Below, piece after piece: positions 36,451 through 48,800 of a stretch of DNA of 64,000 nucleotides. The notes beneath the pieces were generated by a model. It had not been told where the DNA came from and searched no databases. It saw nothing but the letters and a program-made list of their open reading frames with translations. The position numbers and the translations under genes are program-made. Every line of letters starts with the position of its first letter. The first letter of the stretch is position 1. The stretch comes from Simmondsia chinensis (Eukaryota > Streptophyta > Magnoliopsida > Caryophyllales > Simmondsiaceae). The stretch lies in contig JAGTTD010000001.1 in assembly GCA_018398585.1 (NCBI GenBank), positions 17,625,750-17,689,749 of the forward strand. The letters are read 5' to 3'.

Positions 36451-36464
36451 GTATCATACATATT

Positions 36465-37835
36465 GGGGAATATTATAACTTAGGTATCTTGAAGTTTAAA
36501 CATTTATTGCTTAGGTACCCTGATATTTTAATATATACAATATATTGTTGGGAAAAATTCACACATCGAGCACAACGAAAGCGAAAACTAAAAAAAAAAA
36601 AAATACAAAAAAAGAACACACGATATTTTTTCGTGGAAACCCACTCTCAACTAGAGGGTAAAACCACGGGACCCAAAGGGGTACCAAATCCACTATGAAA
36701 TTTAGGAATTACAATCTTCAATTATAACCCCCAAAACCCCATATATTACAATCAACCTCAACAAATGTGACTATTGCACGGTAAGTCACCAACCATCTCC
36801 CAATGTAGCTTTGAACGGCAAGCCAGCCCTCGAATCAATGTAGCTTTGCACGACAAGCCACTAGCCCTCCAACAATGTAGTTTTGGATAGAGGAAGCTAC
36901 AAAAACTCCCTCAACATTCTCAATCAAGGCACCCGAGTATGACTCCCTTCATACTCGGGTGAACCCCACTCAACATCTCAACAAAACAGCCTCACAAACA
37001 CAAATACTCAAACACTCTCCCCACTGCCCCGGGTGCCCCCGGGCACCCATTTACAAACCCAATTCACTCTCTACATTTCTCTCTCTTTTTCTCCTCTCTA
37101 TTTTTTTCCTCTACACTTCTACCGCAATTCCAACACAACACAACAGCCAATTTATAACAAAAAACATCAAGACACAAAAAAGACAAACCCATACTAGTTT
37201 GCTTGTGAAAATAAGCTTCCCGCCCTACATGTCTAGACCTTATCCCTACATGACTTGTAAGAATAAACTTCCCATTTTTTTTCATTTTTCTTTTTCATTT
37301 TCTCTTTTTTGTTTTTCTCATTTTCGTATTTTACACCTATTATAATTTTGAGGTAAAAAATTATCCAACATTAGTACTTTGAATTTTAAATATTTTATTA
37401 CTTAGGCACTCTAAAGTTTTAAACTTTTATCGAACAAATCCCTTTTGTCAAAATTAGATAGACTTTCACAGGAAAATGCTTAAATTGAACATGATTTAGA
37501 CAATATATTAGTATCTTCATCAGAGTTTGATAATTTTTTGCCCAAAAATTTAAAGATTGCAGCAATATATAGATAGTTTACATTAACATTCAATAAATAT
37601 TTTATTACAATTTGCTAAATTTTTGATAAAAAATTTGCATGATTTATATATATTATCGTAATTATATATTAGCAACTTTTGTATAAAATTGATTGTATTC
37701 TTACAAAAATTTATCAAATTCAGTATGAGGAAACTAGTGATAAAATATTCAAATTTCAGGGTACCCATTATATATATATATTAAAGTATCTGAGTGATAA
37801 ATAGTCAAATTTTAGGATATTTAGTGATAATTTCA
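36465..37835. mobile_element. TIR element, copy A, interrupted by an LTR
   Basis: The left end (ATTATAACTTAGGTATCTTGAAG) and the reverse complement of the right end (AATTATCACTAAATATCCTAAAATTTG, about 37770-37835) are related, as are the next 50 bases on each side. The same ends occur in copy B at 38766-39315. The interior has no coding sequence. Edges are approximate. Confidence 0.5.
36546..37370 (-). mobile_element. Solo LTR-like copia fragment inside TIR copy A
   Basis: TGTTGGGAAAAATTCACACATCG to TTATCCAACA gives TG...CA ends over 825 bp. It includes CGTGGAAACCCACTC...GGTAAAACCACGGGAC, a motif common in plant copia LTRs. Three variants of CAATGTAGCTTTG with CGGCAAGCCA occur at 36802-36890. 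No internal region is present and no convincing duplication was found. Confidence 0.5.
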
Positions 37836-38383
37836 CTACATATTTGACATGATTGGAAAAACAAGACGCAATGACTCAAGATAAATACAAAGTATCACAA
37901 TTTTATGCCTTTTTTACTTTTCTTAAAAGTAATACTCTTTCAAAATATATTATTTTTACCTAATTATTAAATAAAATAAAAGTTTTTCATCCGTACAAGA
38001 AAAATCAAATTAGAAAATAAGCCAACAAGCCATGCCTAAACTCAAAGATATACATGGATGGTCACACGAATATTCCAGCGTCTACCACTTGTCTCCACGT
38101 CACCATACTCCTCCAATTGGAAGCCCAGCCAGTTATAAAAGAAGGGTGTGTCACAGTTAGGATATTCAAGAGTAAAATATCATAATAATTTTAACAGAAT
38201 AAAATTCTAAAACTGTTTATTGTTATCATGATATTAATAAAACATATCTTGACAATAAACCAGTTTAAAAGGATTATTATTAAGTTTACCTTTCTCAATG
38301 ATATGATAGTCATAGTCATTAATTTACAAAAAAATGATATTGTATTTTAAAATTTGATAATTTTCTTTAATATTATTCGTATA
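37836..38383. other. Intergenic, with a promoter-like patch
   Basis: Around 38080-38145 CTCCACGTCACC, CCAATTGG and TTATAAAAGAAG occur in promoter-like order on the plus strand, but no plausible ORF follows before the MITE. The rest is AT-rich. Confidence 0.3.
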
Positions 38384-38682
38384 GGGTGGTATTCTTATGA
38401 GAGGGTAAAAGCGTGAGAGGAGTCATTCCTGACCCTCCATTGCAATGGATGGCTAAGATTTGTTGGACACTAAAAAAATAATAATTTACGACTAAGATTT
38501 ATTGAGTATTGAATAAAAAAACAATTTCCTTCCCTTATACCTTCTTTCCTTTTGCCCCATGAAGAGGTATGACCCGTAAATTATTATTTTTTTTAGTGTT
38601 CAACAAATCTTACCCGTCCATTACAATGGAGGGCCAGGATTAACTCCTCTCACACTTTCATCATTTCATAAGAACGCCATCC
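38384..38682. mobile_element. Foldback MITE with TIRs of about 105 bp
   Basis: The left arm GGGTGGTATTCTTATGA...CCCTCCATTGCAATGGA...TTTGTTGGACACTAAAAAAATAATAATTTACG is the near-perfect reverse complement of the right arm (about 38575-38682). A spacer of about 85 bases separates the arms. There is no ORF. The target duplication is unclear. Confidence 0.8.
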
Positions 38683-38765
38683 ATGATTGCACATATATTA
38701 AATACTTAAATGGAATTTATTTGATATTAAAAAATATTAAATATATTAAATTTATATATTTAATC

Positions 38766-39315
38766 AAGAAATTATCACTTAGTTATCTTGAGGTTTGAGC
38801 ATTTATTACTTAAATATCTAACATTTTAAAGTTTGAATTATTTATCATTTAGGTACCATATATTAAATTTGATAAATTTTTGTATAAATCTGACTAATTT
38901 TATATAAAATTGCTGATTTAATACATGATAATATCTTTATATAAAAGATGCTGTTCCTATTTCATTTCCAGCAAATTTGAAACAATGTTTTTTTTTTGGC
39001 AAAATTCAAAGAATTATGAAAATATATTCACCTAATTTTGAAGTAAACTACAATTATATTGTAAACATTTTATGTTGTGCCAACGTTTTTTGGTAAAAAA
39101 TATCATCAAATCCTAATGAAAATAAGTATATATTGTTGTAATCAAGTTCAAATTTAGCATTTTTCAACAAAAATTTACTAAAATTTTTCATACTTTGGAG
39201 TATTTATATAATAAAATTTTAAAATTTCAAGATATCCCGTTATATGTATTAAAATGTCAAAAATCTAAGTAATAAATAGACGAACCTTCAAATACTTAGC
39301 TGATAATTTCTTATC
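38766..39315. mobile_element. TIR element, copy B (MITE-like)
   Basis: The left end GAAATTATCACTTAGTTATCTTGAGGTTTGAGCATTTATTACTTA mirrors the right end (reverse complement GAAATTATCAGCTAAGTATTTGAAGGTTCGTCTATTTATTACTTAG). It shares ends with copy A. It is about 550 bp and AT-rich, with no coding sequence. Confidence 0.55.
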
Positions 39316-39533
39316 AAATTTATGAATATTACAATACAAAATTTCTGAATTATAAAAATAATATTTTTACTGTTTGTATTAAAATTTGGATTTGAGTGTA
39401 ATTGTTGGATAACGGAATAATTCCGAACATATTCCTGTCAAAAACTCGAAAATTACACGTATCATGAAATGGGTCCCGCCTCACCAGATTCCCACCTTTT
39501 CCGGGAACCTATATTTTGCTCAAACTTCTTCTC

Positions 39534-39536
<3 letters not shown>

Positions 39537-39569
<33 letters not shown>
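39537..39569 (+). repeat. (CT)n microsatellite in the presumed 5' leader of the PLD gene
   Basis: There are about 16 CT units, some 115 bases before the first ATG of exon 1. Pyrimidine-rich runs are common in plant 5' UTRs. The transcription start was not determined. Confidence 0.85.
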
Positions 39570-39573
<4 letters not shown>

Positions 39574-39684
39574 GAAACTTACCCCCTCCCACGAAATCTG
39601 GTCTCTAAAAGGACATGCCAAATCTTGATTATACGCAGCAGAAGAGTCGAATACGAACCAAAACGCGGTGTAAACTCATTCCAG

Positions 39685-39882
39685 ATGTCCTCCGAGTAGG
39701 CTTACTACAAGGCATTGCCGGCGGCTGACAAAACGTCGTCCTTCAGGCAGTACTCCGAGGCGGTGACGTCACCAATATTCGATGAACTCCCTAAAGCGAC
39801 TATAATCTCGGTTTCAAGGCCCGACGCTGGGGATATCTCTCCCTTGCTGTTGTCCTACACTATCGAGTTTCAATACAAGCAG
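39685..39882 (+). CDS. PLDP1: PLD zeta exon 1
   Basis: ATG TCC TCC GAG TAG then 61 open codons to the donor CAG|GTATAC. Exon 1 in the family begins with a short variable leader before FDELPKA, and this exon has the right length (66 codons, phase 0). No other in-frame ATG exists downstream in the exon. The upstream ATG at 39469 is in the same frame but runs into the same TAG. Confidence 0.75.
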
Positions 39883-42800
39883 GTATACTCACATCTTTCT
39901 CTCTCTTTATGGCGTTTTAGTTAGTATCTTGTGAAGTGTGTCGGCGTTTGTTCAAGTCAACAGTGAAGCGATATGATCAAGTTTTACAACGGGAAAGAAG
40001 AGGTTGTAGATCATATACCTAATTCAATTGATTTTGAAATAGAATCTTGGTTAAAATAATCTATGTAAATTAATTAAAAATTTTTACTTAGTCTTGAATA
40101 ATTAAGGTAAGCATGGAATTAAACAAGAATCTAATATGGAGGGGAGGGGAGGGGAGCGGAGCATAAGAAATGTGGGAGAATGATTGTAATAACAGCTCTC
40201 TATATAACAGTTACAATAAAGAAGATATTAAAATAAATTTCTTTTTTTTAAAATACTTAATCTAATATCAATTAGTTTTTGTAATAAAAGCTGCCCTGTT
40301 CATAGAAAAAGCCGTGCGCCAATAAATAGTGGAGCCTCATTGCTTATTTTAAACATCCGATTTTGATGGAACTGTTGCCCTAGCCCTGTATAACTTTACG
40401 TTCTGATTATTACATGTGTGCTAATGCCCCCGAACCCATAAAAATTTGCAAGTCTCTCGTCTGTTTATGAATTCATCATTCAACCTTATGACAATTACAA
40501 CATGAATCAACTACTTATACTCACTAAAGCCTAGAGGTGGCTAACTCTAATACATTGCATTTGGACATTGCATAACCGACTTAACTACATATGACTAATT
40601 CTAGCTAATACACCCCGAAGCTCAACTAATGGTATACTAAGTTGCCTCATACTGATGACATATACTACTTATTTACAAACATTGCCTTATTAATACTCCC
40701 CTTCATCCTAGAATCATGACAAAAAGATGTGGTTAATTTGCTGTAACATGTTTCCAAGGATATGCTCTTAGTTGTTAGATTTATACCGAGTCTGATTTAG
40801 GTCCCAAAGGCCTGGTTTGGACTTGGAATCGTTTAAAGGAAATCATGGCTAGAAAGTTTGCTCCTTTTATTTATGCTTGAGAATTATATCCCAAATTATG
40901 TTCCTTGAAGATGACAAATGAAGATGTCCTTACATATACACATGAGTTTCAAAAACATGTTACATGTTGCTTTTTTGAGATGTTTGACTACCAACGCGTC
41001 ATATAAGATATGTTAGGGGTCCTAAACCCTCCAAGCAGAATTGTATGGCATTATATTTGAGTCCGTGGACATAGCTTCTTCTTACGCCATGAATGCAGGA
41101 ATGTAATGGAAGATGCAATGAGAAGCTTTAGGTCTCCAGTCAGATATAGCTTCTAGGAGCTCTATTGTATGTTATGATTGTAGGATAAGAGACATCCGAC
41201 TCGAGATTTACCCTTGCATTTTGTTGTATATATTGGTTCCTATTTATACTAACTATGCCTAAATAAAACTTAAGATTAAAATGAGTATAAGTATTTTCAC
41301 TATTAGCTCTAAAACGCATAACTTGATATTATAGAAGTGTTCAAAACATTGCGTTTAAGTATATGATAACTAAGTGGCACAAACTGTAAATAAATGGAAG
41401 TTTAGGGGCAATTCTGTTTTGAATTTTAGTTTTTTGGTCCTTTGGGGTATTATTTGTTTTACCCCTGCGCGACGTGTTTATTTCCTTGCCCATGCCACTG
41501 CCCTTGTACGCAATTTTTGCACCGCTTCGGTTTTCGCTTGCCATGCGTCCTCCATCCTACGGTTTCCCAGGGACATGTTTCGTCTCGGTGAGAGTCGGAT
41601 TTTTGTTTCTCTTGGTGCATCTTGGATATCTGTATCTTTGCCATCGAATGGTCGAGATTTGTTCTAGGGGGTGCGACACGGATCTAGGTTGAGCAGTTGT
41701 ATAAGGAAGAGGAAGAGACAAAAACTTATGACGATTTCATTTTCTTTTTGATTTTTCTCTCTCTCCTTTCGTCTTCGTTTCCCCTTGCTCTCCAAACCCT
41801 AACCTCAGGTGCTTCTCCTATTCTTGGTGCGACGATCATGATTCTAGTAAGAAGGTTTTGTAAATCTGGGTAGTTGTTGTGAGGTTTCCGACTTTGAAGC
41901 CTAGGGTTTGATTTATGTAATTCATTTATGTGTTATATATGGTCTATAGTCTTGTAAATATCAATTAATAGTGAATTGCCTTTTCTAGTAATAGGGAACC
42001 ATGGATTAGGACCATCTTTTTAGGATTTAAACCACTTAAAATCGGGTGTTCTTGTCTTAGCATTTTACTTTGTATTTGTGTTGTAAATCTTTCGGTTGTA
42101 AGTCTTTTGGATTGTAAATCATCTTAACATTAGTCATTTCTAAGATAAACACCAAGAAGTGGTATTAGAGCAATTGGTTGTATAAATATCCAAGAAATGG
42201 CTTCTTCTAAGCATGATATAGAGAAGTTCAACGGGAAGAATGAGTTTGAGTTCTAGAAAGTCAAGGTCAAGGCCCTTTTCATGCCCATTGGTACTGGTTC
42301 TGCACTCCTTCTAGAGAAAGACAAGCCAGAATGCTTAACTGATAAGGAGAAAGTACAAATTGAATCTTTTGCGTAGGGTAATCTCTTACTCTATCTTGAT
42401 AATTCTATTTTAGCTAAAGTTAGTTATGAGAAAATTGCCGCTGTTGTTTGGGCCATACTAGAAGAGATTTATAAAAGTGAGTCCCTAGCTAACATGATCC
42501 TGCTCATGTAGAAAATTTACACGTTTAAGATGGTCGAAAATAGATCCTTAGAGGATTCTTTAGATGAGTTCCATAAACTGATAAAGGACCTAACTAATGT
42601 CAGTGTTATAGTGCCTGATGAGGTTTAGGTTGTGATACTTCTAAGTTGTTTACCAAAATATTTGAGGTCTTTTATAGATACCCTAAGATATAGACATAAG
42701 ACTATTACACTAAATGAAGAAGAAGATGCTCTTAGGTCCAAGATTTTGGAGCTAAAACATGATGGAAAATATCCTAGAACCAATAATAACAATGGCGAAG

Positions 42801-45800
42801 GACTGTCAGTTAGGGGTAGATCCAATAATAATAATAATAACAAGAAAAGAGGCAAGAGTAAAGGCCGGCCATCATATAGTGGAAGAAGAGATTATTCAAA
42901 CGTAAAATGCTACGATTGTGGCAAGTTAGGCCACATTAAACGATATTGTCCTTAAAAAATAACAAGAATCACCCTACTGCTGATAATACTGTATCCACTA
43001 ATATTTACGAGTCTGGTGATGTCTTGGTTGCTTCTTTTGAATTAACGATGCATGAACGGGTCAAGGATTCTGGTTGCAGTTTGCATATGACATCTGAATG
43101 TGATTACTTTATAAGTCTGTCAAAGGGTGTCAGGAGGGTCGGATTATGTCCTAGATAGTGAAACATGTGCCTGAACTTAGGAGGAAACGTAGATCACTTG
43201 GAAAATTGGACCAAAAAATGGTTGGCCTTGAGAGCTGGTTAGGTTGAGGTGAAAATCTTTATGAGTGCCCTAGTTGTTCTCAAAGGGATGGTTAAGAACG
43301 GTCTATATGTCCTAAGAGGTGAAGTGGTTCATGGCGAGTCTTGTTCAGTCAAGAATGATAAACCTGACACAACAAACTGTTAGCATAGGAGGTTAGGCCA
43401 TGAGAGATGACTATTTGAGTTGAGTAAAACGGGATTGTTGGGTCCTAATGGTGTGTCTAAACTTGATTTCTGTGATCACTGTATCTTTGGCAAGCATCAT
43501 AGACTAGCTTTTACTATGGGTGGGCATAGATCTGATGGTCTTGTTGATTACATTTACTCTGACTTGTGGGGGCCTTCTAGGGTTCCTACAATTGGTGGAG
43601 CTCATTACTTTTTATCCATACTTCATGATTTTTCTAGTAAAGTATGGGTGTATCTTTTGAAAAATAAAGATGACTGTTTTGGAACTTTTTTAAAATGGAA
43701 AAAGTTGGTTGAAAATTAAATAGGACACAAGATAAAGGTCTTAAGAACTGATAATGCCTTTGAATTTGTGAACTCTAAGTTTGATGCTCTATGTGACAAA
43801 GATGGTATTAAAAGACATCACACAGTTAGGAAAACACTCCAACAAAATAGTATAGGTGAAAGAATGAATAGAATATTACTTGATCAGTAAGATGCACGTT
43901 GTTCTCTTCTGGATTAAATAAGTATTTCTGGGGAGAGGCAGTTAACACTATTGCATATTTGATTAACAAATCTCCCTCTACAGCTATAAATTCAAAAACA
44001 CCAAAACAATTGTGGTCTGGAAAACCTGCTAATTACTTTGAATTTCGTGTGTTTGGATGTTTTGCTTTTGCCCACCAATCTGAAGGGAAATTGGAACCCA
44101 GGGCTGTGAAGAGAGTCTTCCTTGGCTACCCAACTAGCGTTAAAGGATATAGAATTAGGGTAAAGGATGGGAATAGAACCAACATAATAATTAGCAGGGA
44201 TGTGAGCTTCGATGAGAATGAAATGCCCTCCTTGATTCAGTCATCTAGTCCATAAAATGTTTCTTGTCAAATGCAGAAGTCTGGGAAGTTTGATGCTGTC
44301 CTTTATGAATTTGAGGTTAATCCATGTTAGCCTATATGACCCGAGACTCAAGCACAAACAGAAATTGAGAATGAAACAAAAATAATGACTACAGACCAAA
44401 ACAGTGCTGATAGGAGCACTAACACTCGGAACCAAATAAATGGACAGAACTTAGAAAACGATCAACTAGCTAGGGATAGAGTAAAGAAAGACATAAGGGC
44501 ACCTGATAGGTTTGGTTATGCAGATTGTATTACATATGTCCTTCATACTGCCCTAAAGTGTGTTGAGTCTGAGCCATTGACCTCTAAAGAGGCATTGGGT
44601 AGCAAACAGTCAGCAGATTGGTTGAATGTAATGTCCTCAAAGATGGAGTGTCTTAAGAAGAATCACACCTATACTTTCATCTCTAGGCCTTTGGGTAGGA
44701 AGTTAACTGGTTCTAAGTGGGTTTCAAGGTGAAAGAACCTAATAAACCATTTGGGCAGCCATGGTTAAAGGCTAGACCATGAAGGATAAGCTCCAACAAC
44801 TAATGACCATGAAGGATAAAAATAACCATTGCTGCTCATCTTAGAAATGACTATGTTAAGATGATTTACAGCCCAAAAGACTTACGACCCAAAGATTTAC
44901 TACAACTACAAAAGTAAAGCACTAGGAACAAGAAGACTCGATTTTACTAGGTTCAGACCCAAAAAAGATGGTCCTAATCCACGACTCCCTTCTACTAGAG
45001 AAGTCAATATGTTGCACTAAGAACATGAGAAGCACCTAGGGTTAGGGTTCGGAGAGTAACGGGAAAGGAAGATGGAAAGAGAGAGAAAAATCAGAAAGAA
45101 AATGAAATTGTCATAAGTTTCTTTCTCTTTTTCTTCCTTATATACCACTCCACCTCAATCCGTGTCGCACCCCCTAGAACAAATCTCAACCGTTCAATGG
45201 CAGAGAAACGGACGGCCCAGATGCATCCAAAGAAACACAAATCTTGCTCTTACTAGGACGAAATGTGTACCTCGGAAACTGATGGATGTAGGACGGCTGG
45301 AAAGTGAAAAACTGAAGTGGTGCAACAGTTGCAGGCGGGGGCAGTGGCACAAGCAAGGAAATAAACGCTTCGGCCAAGGGTGAAACAGACAATACCCCAA
45401 AGGACCAAAAACTCAAAATCATAACGGAATTGCTCCTAAACTTTCATTTATTTACAGTTTGTGCCACTTAGTTATCAGTTACTTAAATGCATCGTTTTGA
45501 AGACTTCTATAATATAAAGTTATACGTTTTAGAGTTAGTAGTGAGAATACTTATAAACATTTTAATCCTAAGTTATTTGTGCATAGTTAGTATATATAGG
45601 AATTAATATATACAACAATCTCCACTTTGGTTAATATATAAGTTAACTACTAGACAAACTCTAGTAATAAGGAGCAATATGAATCCTCTAATCAACCAGG
45701 ACTCCATTTACTTTGAACAAGGTTGATGCATCTCATCAACTTATCCAAAGTTACTATTTTTGTGCCCACATCAGCAGGGTTTCCATTAGTAAAAATTTTC

Positions 45801-48800
45801 TGCAACTTAACTTGGTTGCGCTTAACTGGTCCCTTACAAAATTTCTCCTAACAACCAAATGTTTGGTCCTGTCATGATAAACTGGGTTATTATTTAAAGT
45901 TAGTGCAGACTGATTATTTGATTATATAATAGGTGGACCTAAATTTAGGTTAATTTCTTACAGGAAACCCCTTAACCATATACCCTCTTTTATAGTATCA
46001 GTTAAGGCTAGAAACTTAGCCTCAGTTGTTGACAATGCTGTCATTGATCGGAGCTTAGATTTCCAGCTTATTGCTCCACCATTTAAGGTGAATAGGTATG
46101 CAGTGGGTTTGCATACCCGGTTAATTTTAGGTTTGTTTGGTCTTTACAAAAAGTTAACCCTAACTAGTTGTCCCTTTAGTGTATCTAAGTGGCCATTTCA
46201 CCCCATCCCAGTATTCTCTCCTAGGGTTACTCATGTACCTAACTAAGACACGCATTGAATGTGCCAAATCTGGCCAGGTACAAGTCATTGCGTACATTAT
46301 TGACCCTATAGCGCTAGTGTAAGGTACATTGGTCATTAAATGTTTTTCTTCATTATTAGTTGGGCATTGTGTTGCAGAAACTTGTAATGACTAGCCACGA
46401 GCATTTAACAGGTTTATAATCTTTCATGTTAAATCTATTTAGAACAGTAATAAGATAACTCTCTTGTGATAAATGGATTGTTTTTAATGTGTGATTCCTA
46501 CTAATTTCCATGCCTAATATCTTTTTAGCATCACCAAGATCTTTCATGTTGAATGTGTCACTAAAGTATACTTTTCAATTTGTTAATCTCATTCAAAGAT
46601 CTACTGGCTAGTAGCATGTCATCAACATAAATCAATAAGTAAACCATATCATCACAGTTAGTGTTCTTGTAGCAAAAACATGTATTATGCACAGATCTAT
46701 TAAAGCCCTTTTCTAACATGAATTCTTCAAATCGCCTACACCATTGTCATGGCAATCGCTTAAGTCCATATAAGGACTTCTTTAACAAACACACATGTTC
46801 TTCTTTACTAGGCTTAATGAACCCCTTAGGTTGAGCCATGAGGATCTCTTTCTCAACCTCACCATGTAAGAAAGCTGTTGTGACATCTATTTGTTTAAGA
46901 CACAAATCAAATTTCGTAGTGATGGACATCAAAATTTTGATTGTTGTATGTTTAACCACTGGTGAAAAAAAATCTCATTGTGGTCAACATCTTCCTTGTC
47001 CAAATGGTGTATTAGGTTCTTTCACCTTGAAAACCCTTAGAACCAATTAACTTCCTACCCAAAGGCATAGGGATAAGAGTCCAGGTCTGATTCTTCTTAA
47101 GACATTTCATCTCCGAGGACATTGCATGCAGCCAATCTGATAGATGTTTGCTATCCAATGCCTTTATATAGGTCAGTGGCTCAGAGTCAACATACTTTAG
47201 GGCAGTATTAAGGGCATATGCAATACAATCTACATAGCCAAACCTATCAGTTGCCCTTTTGTCTCTCCTTACTCTATCCCTAGCTAGTTGGTAGTTTTCT
47301 AAGTTCTATCCATTTGTTTGGTTGTGAGTGCTAGTGCTTCTATTAGCACTATTTTGGTCCGTAGTCATTGTTTCTTTTCTATTCTTAGTTTCTATTTGTG
47401 TTTGAGTCTCAGGGCATATAGGTTTAGGTGGCTTAACCTCAAATTCATAAAGGTCAGTATCATACTTCCTGGCCTTTTGCATTGGGCTAGAAACATTTTC
47501 TGGACTACATGATTGAATCAAGTAGGTATTTCATTATCATTGAAGGTCAAATCCCTTATTTTGGTTCTATTCCCATCCTTTACCCAAATTCTACTTCCTT
47601 TAACACTAGTTGGGTAGCCAAGAAAGACTCTCTTGACAGCCTTGGTGATGCAGCATTGTTTTATTTAATTTAGTTTTTTTAGCTTATCTTATATTTAGAA
47701 AATTAGTTATCTATTAGATTTGTGATTTATCTTATTAGTTTTCTATTAGGATTAGGATTTATCTTATCTAATATCCTTTTAAGGTTTAGCTTTCTATAAA
47801 TAGAGCTTTGTAATTTATTATTTTCAAGTTTTGAATGAATTAAAAAAATTGAGTTGTGTTTTCGATTAGCAAGTTGTGCTACATCAATTTGGTATCGGTG
47901 CTCTTGCTCTAGACCGTTGTCGCAGAGCCGCCATAGCTGCTGCCCCAGTGCTGCCGCTATTGCGCGACACTACCGCTGAGTAGTATCTTTTCCCCGCCAC
48001 TGCCACGGTGTAGTGGTACCTATCCCTTTTTACTAAAATTGTCCTTCTCAAAAGAAAACCCTAGCCACTAAAAAAAAAAAAAAAAAAAATTTTCTAGCTG
48101 CTGCGAACACCTCTGCGCCACCTTATCACCGCCCTCGAAATCCCCAACATCATCGTTCCACACGAAAACCCTAACCCACCAACCATAGCTTTAGCAGCAA
48201 CCTCCATCACCACCCACCGTCCAATTCGAAACCCTAAGCCACTTCGAATCTGTGAAACCCTAATAGTCAACATCCTAAAGCAATAAGAAGCCTTCGACTT
48301 GTCCCCTAAAATCAATTCGAACCACAATCTTCGAACTTCGAATCCTCTACGAAACCCTAACCCTAGATTTCGAAAACCCTAAACCTAAGCTTCGAAAAGC
48401 CCAGACTTCTAAAACCTTAACCCTAGATTTCAAAAACCCTAAGCCTAATCTCCAAAACCCTAATTCGAAAAAAACCCTAGTTCAAAACCCTAAGTCGAAA
48501 TCCCTTAGGGGACCCTGAAGAACTTTATGACTGGATTAGTTACATGGAGAATATTTTTACTTGTAAAGGGGTTAAACAAGAAGATCGGGTTAATTTTGCT
48601 GTAGCTTGTCTCAAGGGATATGCTCTTAGTTGGTGGATTTATACTGAGACTCACCCAGGTCTCCAAGGTCCGATTTTGACTTGGAACCGATTAAAGGAAG
48701 CCATGACTCGAAAATTTGTTCCTTTCAATTATGCTCGAGAATTATATTCCAAACTATGTTCTTTGAAGATGATAGATAAAAAAGTCAATTCATACACACG

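Larger units (their letters stand above)
41222..44770 (+). mobile_element. C2a: Ty1/copia, 5' LTR to RT, 3' end missing
   Basis: The LTR (41222 to about 42157) is followed by the primer binding site TGGTATTAGAGCAATTGG and gag, protease, integrase and the start of RT on the plus strand. Coding similarity breaks off near 44770, just after KLTGSKWVSR at the beginning of RT. The next sequence is the opposite-strand LTR of C2b. Confidence 0.8.

Noticed and set aside
36959..37345. 128-codon open frame on the plus strand
   Set aside because: It is low in complexity (Ser, Phe and Leu runs), lies inside an LTR-like fragment and has no motif.
39469..39699. Upstream open frame with ATG at 39469 in frame with PLD exon 1
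   Set aside because: It contains the CT microsatellite as a run of Ser-Leu codons and ends at the same TAG at codon 5. It has no family similarity and is best read as 5' leader.
48340..48510. Interstitial telomere
   Set aside because: Motifs are interspersed with other sequence and lie within the leader of a defined element.
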